Source of the DNA: Bacillota bacterium
GTDB lineage: Bacteria > Bacillota > Clostridia > Lachnospirales > Lachnospiraceae
Direction: 5' to 3'
Assembly: GCA_023435895.1 (NCBI GenBank)
Contig: JAEZLH010000033.1
Location: 224,814 to 288,813, forward strand
DNA length: 64,000 nucleotides
Positions 51,664 through 61,218 of the stretch are shown piece by piece. A program made the translations under genes and the position numbers. The notes beneath the pieces were generated by a model. That model ran no database searches. It had not been told where the DNA came from and was given only the letters and a program-made list of their open reading frames with translations. Each line of letters opens with the position of its first letter. Position 1 is the first letter of the stretch.

Positions 51664-52611
51664 CTATGATAACTGATTGAGCTTACTTTCAGGTTCTTTA
51701 CCATTTTGTACACGTTTTATATTATTCACAAAGAAATCATATCTTTTTTTATGGAATTTGAGACCGTCAGGCATGCCTGCTGTATGAGGCGTAAGTATCA
51801 CATTACTCAGATTCCTAAACTCACTGTCGATTGGAAGAGGTTCTGTTTCATACACATCAAGGCATGCTCCCGAAATATCTCTGTTTTTCAAAGCATTTAT
51901 TAAGTCCTTTTCATTTACAATTCCACCACGAGCGGTATTGATAAATAGTGTTGTATTCTTCATTTTCTTGAATACTTCTTTGTCAATTAGCTTTTGAGTT
52001 TGAGGATTCAAGGATGTGTGTACTGTTACGATATCCGATGTGCTTATAAGATCATCAAAATTAGTTATTTGAGCAACACCATCAGACTGTGCAGCAGCAT
52101 TTCTTGCATAAACCAGTACATTCATATCAAAGACTTTGCAAAACTCTGCTACTTTTTTACCAATAGCGCCATAGCCAATAATTCCGATCGTTTTGCCGCT
52201 TATCTCACTTCCAGTATAGTCCAATCGATTTTGATCTATCTTGTTTTTCATGAAAGCATTAAGAAAAGGTATGTTTTTATAATAAGACAATATTAATGCC
52301 ATTACGTGTTCGGCCACTGCCTGAGCATTTACTCCTGCTGCATTGGCCGCCCAAATGCCGAGTTGCGTACAGGCATCAATATCTACATTATCATATCCAG
52401 CACCTGTCTGTACTAATTTTAATTGCTTTGCTTGTGAAAGAAGATCGCGGTCAATCTTAACATGTTCAGGTATGATAACTTGACAATCTTCAATATGATG
52501 CAGCATTTCTTCCCCAGGCGGAACAATTATGATGTTCCATTCTCTTGGAAAACTTCTTACAATATTCAATTTTGAAATTTCAGTAAAATATCCGACTATG
52601 AGAACTTTCAT
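51664..52611 (-). CDS. D-isomer-specific 2-hydroxyacid dehydrogenase
   Basis: 315 residues from ATG 52611, with AAAGGTGG upstream. The NAD-binding motif is GIIGYGAIGKKVA; TARGGIVNEKDL carries the catalytic Arg region, then Glu in YETEPLP and His in LTPHTAG. It interconverts 2-keto acids and D-2-hydroxy acids; phosphoglycerate, hydroxypyruvate or lactate analogues are all possible. It appears to be transcribed alone. Confidence 0.85.
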   Translation of the reverse strand: MKVLIVGYFTEISKLNIVRSFPREWNIIIVPPGEEMLHHIEDCQVIIPEHVKIDRDLLSQAKQLKLVQTGAGYDNVDIDACTQLGIWAANAAGVNAQAVAEHVMALILSYYKNIPFLNAFMKNKIDQNRLDYTGSEISGKTIGIIGYGAIGKKVAEFCKVFDMNVLVYARNAAAQSDGVAQITNFDDLISTSDIVTVHTSLNPQTQKLIDKEVFKKMKNTTLFINTARGGIVNEKDLINALKNRDISGACLDVYETEPLPIDSEFRNLSNVILTPHTAGMPDGLKFHKKRYDFFVNNIKRVQNGKEPESKLNQLS

Positions 52612-52864
52612 TACCAAACCACCTTTCATACTTTATGTACAAAGAAATTCGTTTCCTTGTATGTAATTGTATCCAAGGATCATCTTTGCCAAGTACTATG
52701 AGAAAAATCTAATTTTCAATGTTTACTCTCCAATTTAGTATAGTTAGTCCTCCTTATATAGTCAAGTTCTATTCCAGATCCTTATTAGCGACATATTTAT
52801 GTCCTTTTATTTTCTATGCTCATTTTTAATATAGATGTGAATGACATCTCCTATCTTCTACATT

Positions 52865-53545
52865 TTATTCATTAGCAGTGAAATCAGTGGAAAACGCAAG
52901 TTCTTTTTGTGCTTCAAGCTCTTCAAGACGATTTGAAAGTGATTGATGGATTGTATTATAAGCTCCACCACCAAGAGCAATTCTTAGTGGTGCCGGCTTT
53001 TGGTCAGCACTGTCAATCATGATTTTGACCATTCTAGCAGGATCACCACTAGGAACAATCGAACTATCTTCAAAACCGCGCCTTGCATTATGTGCTTGAG
53101 AAATCGAGTATGCCTCTAGCTTTTGACCCAATACTATACTATGGTGTGTAAAATTCGTACGTGCTCCGCTTGGCTCCACTATTGTAAGGCTGATGTTAAA
53201 AGGAGCGATTTCCTGTCTTACTGCTTCGCAGAAGCCTTCAATTCCCCATTTCGATGCATGGTAGAGCGAGCCCCCAGAGAATGCAGTTTGTCCTGCCGAT
53301 GATGAGAGCTGAATGATATGCCCTTCTCCTTGAGCACGTAAATACGGTAAGGAAGCTCTAATCAAATGAATAGATCCAAGAAGATTGGTGTTAATCTGAT
53401 GAGAGATTTGGTCAATAGTTAATTCTTCCGCTGCACCAATAAGGCCATAACCAGCGTTGCTTACAATAACATCGATTTTCCCAAGTTCCTGGAAGGCTTG
53501 ACCTACAACCTCATAAATTGCTGTTGTATCTATTAACTGGAGAGT
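52865..53545 (-). pseudogene. SDR oxidoreductase gene, 5'-truncated by a deletion
   Basis: The body is a good classical SDR: ELGKIDVIVSNAGYGLIGAA, INTNLLGSIHLIRASLPYLR, IIQLSSSAG with the catalytic Ser and YHASKWGIEGF with Tyr/Lys. The first ~60 residues with the TGxxxGIG cofactor motif are absent. In front of DTTAIYEVVGQAF the frame runs into sequence that, on the other strand, codes for the middle of an AraC protein. Without the Rossmann start it cannot bind NAD(P) normally, so it is probably dead. Confidence 0.75.
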
Positions 53546-53940
53546 ATGGATACTTGTTTTTTCAACAGTTGCTTGCTGACCAGCAAGCAACTGGAATCGG
53601 TAAAGCGATCGAATGGATCAAGGAAAATTATACCCATTCCTTTACCGTGGAAGATCTAGCAAAATCAAATAATATGAGTGTATCAGGACTACACCATAAG
53701 TTCAAAGCTGTAACTGCCATGAGCCCCTTACAATATCAGAAAGAGCTTCGTCTTCATGAAGCAAGACGACTCATGCTAAGTGATTCGATGGATGTTACTA
53801 CTGCAGCCATGGAAGTCAGTTATGAAAGCTCCTCTCAATTCACCAGGGAATATAAGCGGTTATTTGGACAGCCACCGCTTAAAGATATAAAAGTTTTGCG
53901 AAAAAGTTTTGAACATGATGAATTTCTGAGTAGTATTTGA
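53530..53940 (+). pseudogene. AraC regulator gene, 5'-truncated by the same deletion
   Basis: Only the end of the AraC_N type-2 sensor (YLLTGEYGYLFFQQLLADQQ) and the DNA-binding domain remain: FTVEDLAKSNNMSVSGLHHK and DVTTAAMEVSYESSSQFTRE. In intact relatives about 160 residues precede this. SDR and AraC genes of these types are normally divergent neighbours, so one deletion taking both 5' ends and the spacer explains both. A 28-bp perfect palindrome (53566-53593) lies near the join. Confidence 0.75.
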
Positions 53941-53994
53941 TGTGTATCCTTTATGGAAAGTAAGTTTACACTCTGTAGGTTTTATGCAGTTACC

Positions 53995-54594
53995 TTAATC
54001 ATTAGTCAGCCATTCCTCGACCTTAGAAAGCAATGCTTCCCGCAACGCAGGGCGGTCATCTCCCGGTAGTTCCTGGTCTATGGTATGATCCTCACTCTCT
54101 ATCATACTTGTTAACAGCGCATAACTGGGTCGGTAGGCATTGGAGGGATGTACAGATGCAGGTGAAACCGGTACAAGGCTATCCTTTTCATATATTGCAT
54201 CCAGTGAAGCGATTTTCCATATATCCTCATCCTTAAAAGCCGTATAAACAAGCCTGACATATGATGATAAATCCATTGGAATGCCATCAATCTCTTTTCT
54301 TGTCTGTATACACGCCATGCATACTGCAACAGCTCGCTTACCATTGAGCCAGACAAGGGTATTATAGAGCTTGTGCGGTGCAACGGTTTTCATTTTACTG
54401 GATGCCTCGACAAAGCCATAGCCATCGCCCTTATACCAGGAAATCGTTACTTTTGCATCTTCCGCATAACATTCCTTCATCTGTTCCCATAATGCATTAT
54501 CACGGCAGAAGCGTTCAAATTCTATCAGTTCCTTAACGGCGAATTTATCAAGGATGACTTCGACTGTATTTGTTTCTGGTTTGCTAAATAGCAT
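53995..54594 (-). CDS. SnoaL-like/NTF2-fold protein
   Basis: 199 residues. The first ~135 form the cone-shaped NTF2-like fold of nuclear-transport-factor/SnoaL proteins: VKELIEFERFCRDNALWEQM, AEDAKVTISWYKGDGYGFVE and SYVRLVYTAFKDEDIWKIAS. The rest is a helical tail. Members act as hydratases, isomerases or ring-modifying enzymes. AGGTGTCATT precedes ATG 54594; it follows the amidohydrolase gene by 21 bp and probably works with it. Confidence 0.8.
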   Translation of the reverse strand: MLFSKPETNTVEVILDKFAVKELIEFERFCRDNALWEQMKECYAEDAKVTISWYKGDGYGFVEASSKMKTVAPHKLYNTLVWLNGKRAVAVCMACIQTRKEIDGIPMDLSSYVRLVYTAFKDEDIWKIASLDAIYEKDSLVPVSPASVHPSNAYRPSYALLTSMIESEDHTIDQELPGDDRPALREALLSKVEEWLTND

Positions 54595-54615
54595 AATGAC
54601 ACCTACTTTCTATTT

Positions 54616-55701
54616 TTATATTACTGCTTTTCCACTAATCCAAACTTCTTTGACATTCTTTATTGCTTGAATATCCGCCGTGGGATCACCTTCCACAAGG
54701 AGTAAATCAGCTCTTCGTCCGGCAACTATAATACCTCTGTCTTTGAGTCCAAAATAATCTGCAGGTTTGCTTGTTGCACTTTGAAGTGCTTCAACTGGCG
54801 TCATACCAGCGTCAACCATGTATGAAAGCTCAGCCTGCAAACCAAAACCGTGCGGTATAGCGCAAGGAGCTGTCGGGTCATTGTTGGAATCTGTGCCGGC
54901 CAGGATATTAATACCTGATTTGTGAATTGCCGCAACCGACTGCCTTACAAATTCGTAGTGAAACGGTACCTGAGGATTCTGCTTTTTGACCGATTCAACA
55001 ATGCCTTTCATCATCCCCATTGTCGGCACCGATACGCACCCCTTAGCAGCCATCGCATCTATAATGTTCTGAGGCAATGGTATTGCAAAAGGGATATGCG
55101 TTAAAACATCCACACCAGCCTCTATGGCGACTTTATAGGATATTGGAGAAACAGCATGGGCAACCACATGTTTATACTGACGGTGTGCTTCTTCAACAAT
55201 GGCATTGATAAATTCGAGAGGAAATTCAGCCCCACCACTAACTCCCTGCTCCTCCAAAAGGATCTTTATATAAGCTGCGCCTGAGGAAATCTGATCATTA
55301 ACAAACTGAATGGCTTCTTGTTTACTCTTTATTTCTGCATTATCCGGATATCCCATCTTAGTGCGAACATCACTGTTCGGTGGAAATGCCGGCAGATAGC
55401 AGCTCTCGATACTTGGTAAACCGGGCTGGTTTCTGAATGCATCGAGAGCAGTAGCAGACCTGGTTGCCATATCCAGCAATGTGGTCACACCGCAACGCGC
55501 CGCTGCTTCTAAATCCTGCAGTGAGTCAAGATGAACATGTGAGTCGATAAGACCCGGGAGAAGCGTACAGCCGGTGCCGTCAATGGTAATTTCACCACTT
55601 GTTTTGTCCGTAATTAAACCATCTTCAAAGACTACCGTACCTGTCCTTAAGATATTGGTTCCATTGAAAATATTTGCATTCATTATTGCAGTTGATGCCA
55701 T
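54616..55701 (-). CDS. Amidohydrolase family protein
   Basis: 361 residues, metal-dependent TIM barrel. GLIDSHVHLDS gives the HxH site (H55, H57); HVVAHAVSP supplies a further His and ILAGTDSNNDP the catalytic Asp near 270. The flanking small beta-sandwich (SGEITIDGTGCTLLPG; RADLLLVEGDP) is typical of imidazolonepropionase/dipeptidase-like amidohydrolases. AGGAGGTATA precedes ATG 55701. It forms an operon with the SnoaL-like gene and is divergent from the PucR-type regulator, its likely controller. Confidence 0.85.
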   Translation of the reverse strand: MASTAIMNANIFNGTNILRTGTVVFEDGLITDKTSGEITIDGTGCTLLPGLIDSHVHLDSLQDLEAAARCGVTTLLDMATRSATALDAFRNQPGLPSIESCYLPAFPPNSDVRTKMGYPDNAEIKSKQEAIQFVNDQISSGAAYIKILLEEQGVSGGAEFPLEFINAIVEEAHRQYKHVVAHAVSPISYKVAIEAGVDVLTHIPFAIPLPQNIIDAMAAKGCVSVPTMGMMKGIVESVKKQNPQVPFHYEFVRQSVAAIHKSGINILAGTDSNNDPTAPCAIPHGFGLQAELSYMVDAGMTPVEALQSATSKPADYFGLKDRGIIVAGRRADLLLVEGDPTADIQAIKNVKEVWISGKAVI

Positions 55702-55878
55702 AATTATACCTCCTGATTTTTATATAACTGTGCTATCGTACAGTCTTAGCTACATGTAATGCTTGACTGATAATAAATATAATATTACACTATAGTTGCT
55801 TCTACAATGTACACAGATTTAATGTTTTTGAGTAAATTGTACCTATGATTGGACTATTGCACAATTAAGGAGGTTTTT

Positions 55879-57135
55879 ATGAATTCTAATCATAATTCAA
55901 TGGAAATAGACGATCCAGACATAAAAGTTGCGTTATATATGCAAGAACTCTCTGATGTATTTTTCGCAAATAAGAGTATGCAAATGCTGATAGATAAAAC
56001 AAGAAAGATTTTCGGCCGCCCTTTAATGCTGTATGATTCAAGCTTCAAGGTTCTTGCCGCTTCTTTTGATGCAAGTAGCGTATTTCAGTTTGATTATAGC
56101 GATAACGGCAGCCAATACCTCAGCAAAGCTTCCAAAGATTTAATTTACTCTAACCATTCACCGGAAGATAAAAAACCGATTTTGTATTTTAGCCAGAAGG
56201 ATAAGCCCTTGTTCCAAGGAATGCTTCTTGCTTCTGTAAGAATAGACATCATTGAGGTGGCCAGTTTTATTATTTATGAAGGGGGTATAGCCTTTCAGGA
56301 AACAGATTATATGCTGCTTGAAAAACTTCGAGCTCTATTAGCTGCCCAACTTCAACGGAATATTCTCTTAAACCTCGATAACAATCATAACCCAGCTTAT
56401 ATACTTTCCGACCTTATTGAGGGCAAAACGGACGATAATATATTTCTCCATGGTATGAAATCAAACTTAAATTGGATCAGGTCGAATTTCATATACATTT
56501 TAGTTATCTGCAGCAGTATGCAGGAAGCATTCGACAGTAAAGTATCCGTTGTTTTCCAAAGATTAAAGTCTTATATTCCGGTTGGGCAGCGTATCATCTA
56601 TCACTCTGCTATTGTTGCGTTTGTTGACGAAATTCTCTATGAAGGGTTGTTTAATTCCCAAAACGGTACTTTTTCTAAATTCATAGAAGAAAACAATTTA
56701 TATGTAGGGATCAGTCAGAAATTTTCCACTCTTTCGGAAGCAAAGAAGCAATATCACTATGCACTTGACGCTCTTGAGATTGGCCAGAAGAGACATTCAC
56801 ATTGTACCTGTTTCGACGAATGTACCTTGTATATTATTTCCGATATGATATCCAAAAGATATGATCCCATGGATATCTGCCATCCGGCTGTTATATTGCT
56901 AATAAATTATGACAGTGAAAATGGCTCTTCTCTTCTTAACACATTAAAACAATATATATATTTCTCATCCGCACCGGCTGAGGCCGCAAAAGCTCTGAAT
57001 ATCCACAGAAACACCTTGTTCTACCGGATAGGGAAAATAAAAGAGATAACGGGAATCAAGTTAGATAATGGTGACGAAAAAAGCCAGATTTTCATGTCTA
57101 TTAGATTGCTGGAGAGCAAAGGCATAATATTATAA
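55879..57135 (+). CDS. PucR/CdaR-type transcriptional regulator
   Basis: 418 residues from ATG 55879 with AAGGAGG upstream (the frame opens ten codons earlier). The N-terminal two thirds hold a GAF-like sensor (FGRPLMLYDSSFKVLAASFD) and a GGDEF-like middle region; the C-terminus is the PucR helix-turn-helix APAEAAKALNIHRNTLFYRI. Regulators of this group control purine, sugar-acid or amidohydrolase pathways. It is divergent from the amidohydrolase operon. Confidence 0.86.
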   Translation: MNSNHNSMEIDDPDIKVALYMQELSDVFFANKSMQMLIDKTRKIFGRPLMLYDSSFKVLAASFDASSVFQFDYSDNGSQYLSKASKDLIYSNHSPEDKKPILYFSQKDKPLFQGMLLASVRIDIIEVASFIIYEGGIAFQETDYMLLEKLRALLAAQLQRNILLNLDNNHNPAYILSDLIEGKTDDNIFLHGMKSNLNWIRSNFIYILVICSSMQEAFDSKVSVVFQRLKSYIPVGQRIIYHSAIVAFVDEILYEGLFNSQNGTFSKFIEENNLYVGISQKFSTLSEAKKQYHYALDALEIGQKRHSHCTCFDECTLYIISDMISKRYDPMDICHPAVILLINYDSENGSSLLNTLKQYIYFSSAPAEAAKALNIHRNTLFYRIGKIKEITGIKLDNGDEKSQIFMSIRLLESKGIIL

Positions 57136-57194
57136 ATATAAGAATAATAAGGACCTACTATCGGAGTGCAAATCATTAAGTTTTACGGATTTAC

Positions 57195-57371
57195 TTAGCC
57201 CTTGTACTTAGCTTCCATTAAAACAAAACCATTCAAAAATTTTTGAAATTTTCCTTTATCTGGTATCTCCATTTCCCAAATCAGCAATCCTAAATATGTT
57301 AAAATCAGTCTTGGCTCAGGAAATTCCTGAGCCAAGTACATCCATGCATTACTCAATATAGTAGTCCGCAT
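57195..57371 (-). CDS. Small ORF of 58 residues or relic of a larger gene
   Basis: ATG 57371 to TAA 57195, in the otherwise empty 57136-57472 stretch. It encodes MRTTILSNAWMYLAQEFPEP, then RLILTYLGLLIWEMEIPDKG and KFQKFLNGFVLMEAKYKG; composition is protein-like and the frame stays open about 15 codons upstream of the ATG without a clear ribosome site. A 12-bp hairpin (57309-57335) lies within it. I do not recognise it; it may be the surviving 3' end of a lost gene. Confidence 0.4.
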   Translation of the reverse strand: MRTTILSNAWMYLAQEFPEPRLILTYLGLLIWEMEIPDKGKFQKFLNGFVLMEAKYKG

Positions 57372-57472
57372 ATCACATTTATAACACCAACTAATATTTG
57401 AATTTGGGAATTTTATGAATGCTTAATACGATTGTTATTGCCATTTCACGTCATAAAAATATTAGGTGACTT

Positions 57473-58447
57473 TCAGTTTAAGCTTACTATTGTTTCTGTT
57501 TTGCTCAGTTTTGTCAATTTAACACTTGTCCTCCACAGATCTTTCCTATTTTTTATATTATAAGAAAGCTCTGATGATTTAATTTCCTTAATACCATCAA
57601 AATATTTCCCTGTTGTTTCATTCAGTTCAGGATTTAAAATAAGAGAAGCTAACGCCTTACCTGACGTTTCAGCCGTGGTGGCATTTTTATTAAACGAAAC
57701 TAATACTGGAAGTATATATTTAAGTAAGAGTTTCATTATAGGCGGAAACGTGCGGGAAAACCCCGTGCCCGGCATCTGACCCGGATTAAAAACGTTAACC
57801 GTGATACTTTTGTCCGTTTCTTTCTGTATTTTTTCAGCGAGTTCATGCGCACAATAGATATTGCATAATTTTGAAGTTGAATAACGACACTGACCAACTT
57901 TAATCATGCTTTCGTTTTGACTCATTTTCTTAGGATAGGCTAACAGCCTCGCGTTCTCATAGACGGGCGGAGCGACGATTGTCTTTTGCGCTGGGTCGTG
58001 AGTCCCGCTGCTGACAAAAACGATCCGCCCGGAGTCATTCATTATTCCGAGAAGAAGATTGGCAAGTAGGAAATGTCCAAGATGATTAATTCCAAAGGTA
58101 CTTTCAAATCCGTCCTTCGTATAATAAGTTTTATCAACCATAATTAGTCCTGCGTTGCAAACCAAAGCATATAGGGGTGGATAATCAGAATTTACGAATT
58201 TTGTTACAAAGGCTCTTACAGATTCCAAGGACTCAAGATCGAGCTCCAGCGATGTTATATTGGTGTTCTTAGTTTCTCTGATTAATGTATTTACCGCTTC
58301 GTTTGCTTTAATAGCATTACGGCAAGCGAGTATAACATGATTATTTTTATCGGCTTTGGCAATATTTTTGGCGCATGCGTAGCCCAATCCTGAGTTCCCG
58401 CCGGTAATAATAATGGTTTTTTTACTTGAATTCATTTCTGTTAACAT
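57473..58447 (-). CDS. Short-chain dehydrogenase/reductase, protochlorophyllide-reductase-like
   Basis: 324 residues. IIITGGNSGLGYACAKNIAK is the NAD(P) motif, CNAGLI follows the LELDLESLESV segment, FVSSGTHDP carries the catalytic Ser and YSTSKLCNIY the Tyr/Lys pair. The layout matches the light-dependent protochlorophyllide reductase/retinol dehydrogenase subgroup, which in non-phototrophs acts on unknown lipophilic carbonyls. AAGGAGTGAAA precedes ATG 58447. It is divergent from a TetR gene with operators between. Confidence 0.85.
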   Translation of the reverse strand: MLTEMNSSKKTIIITGGNSGLGYACAKNIAKADKNNHVILACRNAIKANEAVNTLIRETKNTNITSLELDLESLESVRAFVTKFVNSDYPPLYALVCNAGLIMVDKTYYTKDGFESTFGINHLGHFLLANLLLGIMNDSGRIVFVSSGTHDPAQKTIVAPPVYENARLLAYPKKMSQNESMIKVGQCRYSTSKLCNIYCAHELAEKIQKETDKSITVNVFNPGQMPGTGFSRTFPPIMKLLLKYILPVLVSFNKNATTAETSGKALASLILNPELNETTGKYFDGIKEIKSSELSYNIKNRKDLWRTSVKLTKLSKTETIVSLN

Positions 58448-58484
58448 GATTTCACTCCTTTTTATGTGAATTAATACCTAATAT

Positions 58485-58537
58485 GTTGACACCGTCAACT
58501 TAAGATAAGTATATCTTAGAGCGTTGACAGTGTCAAC
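58485..58537. promoter_or_regulatory. Paired TetR operators over divergent promoters
   Basis: GTTGAC-ACC-GTCAAC (58485-58499) and GTTGAC-AGT-GTCAAC (58523-58537) are perfect dyads 38 bp apart, with a third dyad TAAGATA-N4-TATCTTA (58501-58518) between. On the minus strand TTGACA (58532-58537), spacer 17, TATACT makes a strong promoter for the SDR; on the plus strand TTGACA at 58486-58491 serves the TetR gene. Each -35 lies inside an operator. Confidence 0.75.
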
Positions 58538-58584
58538 ATATAATAGTAAAATAAATAAAGAATAAAGACAAAAGTGAGGTTAAT

Positions 58585-59160
58585 ATGGTTAATAAAAATG
58601 ATACAAAACAAAAGCTGCTTGATGTCACAAGACAAATGATTGACACCAATGGCATTGACTGCGTCAGTATGCGTGATCTCGGAAAAGAAATGAATTTATC
58701 CAGAAGCGCTGTTTATAGACATTTTAAAAATAAGGATGATTTGCTTGCTGCAATCGTAACTGAAGATTTTGATATGCTAATAAGTCATCTTCATAAATTA
58801 ATTGGAGAAATAGACGATTCCCGAACGCTTTTTTCTGAAATGTTATATACTTTTTATGATTTTAGTATAAAAAATTATGAACATTATCAATTAATGTTCA
58901 TAAAGCAATGGGATAAGAATCAGTATGAACATCTACACACCTCAGCTTTTGAATTATTTAGAATCATTTATAACTGCTTTGAAAAAGCACATAGTCAAAA
59001 ACACACTGTCAGTAAATCACCCAAACAATTAACGGCAATGGGATCCGCATTTATTATTGGTCTTGTTGAACTTAATTCTGCAGGTCACCTGGAATCTGAA
59101 AAGGGCTTTGATGATCCAACTGGTTTGATAAATTCATTTTTAGATTTAATGTTAGTTTGA
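58585..59160 (+). CDS. TetR family transcriptional regulator
   Basis: 191 residues. The helix-turn-helix VSMRDLGKEMNLSRSAVYRH at about 25-45 and a TetR_C-type helical domain are clear. GTGAGGTTAAT precedes ATG 58585. Divergent from the SDR at 58447, with strong paired operators in the gap, it is almost certainly that gene's repressor and its own. Confidence 0.9.
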   Translation: MVNKNDTKQKLLDVTRQMIDTNGIDCVSMRDLGKEMNLSRSAVYRHFKNKDDLLAAIVTEDFDMLISHLHKLIGEIDDSRTLFSEMLYTFYDFSIKNYEHYQLMFIKQWDKNQYEHLHTSAFELFRIIYNCFEKAHSQKHTVSKSPKQLTAMGSAFIIGLVELNSAGHLESEKGFDDPTGLINSFLDLMLV

Positions 59161-59231
59161 GTTGTAATAGCTAGAGCCTGGCGGGGTCTTGGCGGCAGGG
59201 CAAGATCAAAGTAATAGAGGCTTGTTGCTAA

Positions 59232-59798
59232 TCACTTCATAAATTTGACAAAGGACATATCCCAATCCTCCGCGCGCTCAATTTCTTCAATAAGCTGTTT
59301 TGTCACTTGTATCTCAGTCACCAAACGAGAAACATTGAAACTCAGCATAACATGCATGTTAAAAGGAATTTTGAGAGCGCAATCATCCAGCCTGTTTTTT
59401 GCTTTTTCATGTAGCGCTTCCAGCTTCTCGAGTCTATGTTTAGAATGCTGCAGCGCTTCCTCTTTATTCATCGTTCCAATGTGAAACAAAGCGATTCCAA
59501 AATCACTGGCTTCCGGGGAATAGGATTCAAGACCTTCCAGTAGTTCTGCTGAAAACACCTGTTTTCCCACATCCGTCAGGGTATAAACCGTTTTAGGCGG
59601 AAGTTTTTCTTCATTGATTATTTCGCCTTCGATTAGTCCTTTTTGGCTAAGATTTCTAACGGTGGTATAAATAGATTGCGCGGTCAGCGGAAACCAATCC
59701 TGGATGACACTCATTTCCGCAAGCTTAGTTAGCTCATAAGGATTCATGGGTTCCTTCACCAAAATACCCATGACAAGTTTTGATAGTTTTGACAGCAT
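59232..59798 (-). CDS. PadR family transcriptional regulator (long, Vir-type)
   Basis: 188 residues from ATG 59798 with AAGGAAAG upstream; the frame opens at 59879 inside the neighbouring gene. The winged helix has VMGILVKEPMNPYELTKLAE and WFPLTAQSIYTTVRNLSQKG; the C-terminal half is the coiled dimerisation helix pair with KHRLEKLEALHEKAKNRLDD. It follows the Old Yellow Enzyme gene by 59 bp on the same strand and probably regulates it. Confidence 0.88.
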   Translation of the reverse strand: MLSKLSKLVMGILVKEPMNPYELTKLAEMSVIQDWFPLTAQSIYTTVRNLSQKGLIEGEIINEEKLPPKTVYTLTDVGKQVFSAELLEGLESYSPEASDFGIALFHIGTMNKEEALQHSKHRLEKLEALHEKAKNRLDDCALKIPFNMHVMLSFNVSRLVTEIQVTKQLIEEIERAEDWDMSFVKFMK

Positions 59799-59857
59799 TT
59801 TATCTTCCTTTCCTTCGTATGCCGATCCGGTTTGTGGAAAGATACCGTAGAGCGTCC

Positions 59858-61054
59858 TTACTTGAATACTGCTCTCCAACCGCTTGCATAACCTGTTTCG
59901 AACTCATTTCTATTCAGTTTAAATCTTTTCATAGCGCAGCCGAATTCATCCTTAAACAGCAGGCAAGCATTGCACGATACGCAGTGCGTGTTTTCACTTC
60001 CAATGCCGTGAAGCCAACGGTCTGGCAGATTGGGCTCTGCAATCAAAGGGCGTGACAATGATAGAAAATCAACGTATCCTTCCCGAATAATCAACTCCAT
60101 CTGCTCGATATTACGGTTGCCGCCGACAAGGATTAGCTTGATGGGCAAACGGAGGTCACGAACATAGTTGTAATAATAGGACTGTTTATCTAGCTCATCA
60201 ATATGTGTTCTGGACTCCGGAATTGGCACCGGCGCGAATCCGAGTTGTTCCTCGGTACTGACTAGACTGTCCCACATGCCTCCGCTGACTTCAATCGCAT
60301 CCACTCCGGTATCCGCAATTTCCTTTAGAAGTTCTGGAAAGGTTTCTTTTGTTATACCTCCGGCAACATGATCGTCGCAGTTTAGCTTAATCAAAATTGG
60401 GAAGTCCCCAACCTTCTTTCTAGCAGCACCAACGATCTCATCAATGATATATGCTCGTTTTTTTACAGAACCCCCGTAGCAGTCTGTACGCTTATTGGTA
60501 TATGGGGAAAGAAAGGAGCTTAGCAGGTACCCATGTGCGGCATGCAGTTGGACACCGTCGAAGCCCGCCTGTTTAACTCTGAATATCGCGTCGACGAAGT
60601 CAGTGACGATAATTTCAACTTCTCTTGTCGACAATTCCCTTGCCTTCTTTACAAGCAGCGGTGATGACATGGAGCTCGGGCCTACACATTCTGCGGTCGT
60701 ATTTTCATGGGTCAGCTGGCGCCCCGGGTGGCAAAGCTGAGCAATGATGGCACAGTTGTTGTCCACCGTATGCACAGCTTCGGCAATCTTCGCAATTTCA
60801 GCTATGTATTTGTCGTCAAAGATACATATCTGGTTAGAGACACCCTTCCCTCCCGGTGAAACGGCCATTAGCCCGGTGATGATCATTCCGATGCCGCCCT
60901 TCGCCAGATTCCGATGAATGTCGAGAACAATATCCGTTACGGAGCCGTCCTCTGCCATTTTATAGTCACAGGTCGCGGATCTGACAAATCTGTTTTTAAG
61001 TACTAAACCGCTTATTTTTGCAGGTGAAAATACTTTATAGTTTTCTCTGCTCAT
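59858..61054 (-). CDS. NADH:flavin oxidoreductase, Old Yellow Enzyme family
   Basis: 398 residues. The FMN TIM barrel contains LKNRFVRSATCDYKMAEDGS, IIAQLCHPGRQ, GFDGVQLHAAHGYLLSSFLS (catalytic His pair and the conserved HGYLL) and LVGGNRN near the FMN phosphate. The C-terminal CVSCNACLLFKDEFGC is a Cys cluster seen in OYE relatives with an iron-sulfur site, but the second domain of 2,4-dienoyl-CoA reductase is absent. It reduces activated alkenes. AGAGGGTCAAC precedes ATG 61054. Confidence 0.88.
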   Translation of the reverse strand: MSRENYKVFSPAKISGLVLKNRFVRSATCDYKMAEDGSVTDIVLDIHRNLAKGGIGMIITGLMAVSPGGKGVSNQICIFDDKYIAEIAKIAEAVHTVDNNCAIIAQLCHPGRQLTHENTTAECVGPSSMSSPLLVKKARELSTREVEIIVTDFVDAIFRVKQAGFDGVQLHAAHGYLLSSFLSPYTNKRTDCYGGSVKKRAYIIDEIVGAARKKVGDFPILIKLNCDDHVAGGITKETFPELLKEIADTGVDAIEVSGGMWDSLVSTEEQLGFAPVPIPESRTHIDELDKQSYYYNYVRDLRLPIKLILVGGNRNIEQMELIIREGYVDFLSLSRPLIAEPNLPDRWLHGIGSENTHCVSCNACLLFKDEFGCAMKRFKLNRNEFETGYASGWRAVFK

Positions 61055-61218
61055 GTTGACCCTCTTTTCCAGATTCAGTAATGAATCTGTACTAATATAT
61101 TTTAGTGCTTATATATATTAGTATATAGTAGTTTATGCTTTTGTCAATTACCTTATCATTAATTATACTATCTTTGGTAATTATCTCTTGACTGTTAATC
61201 AATGTAGTGATTTTGTAT

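Noticed and set aside
53518..53590. A real overlap of intact SDR and AraC genes
   Set aside because: Both proteins lack domains essential in their families, so a deletion join is the simpler reading.
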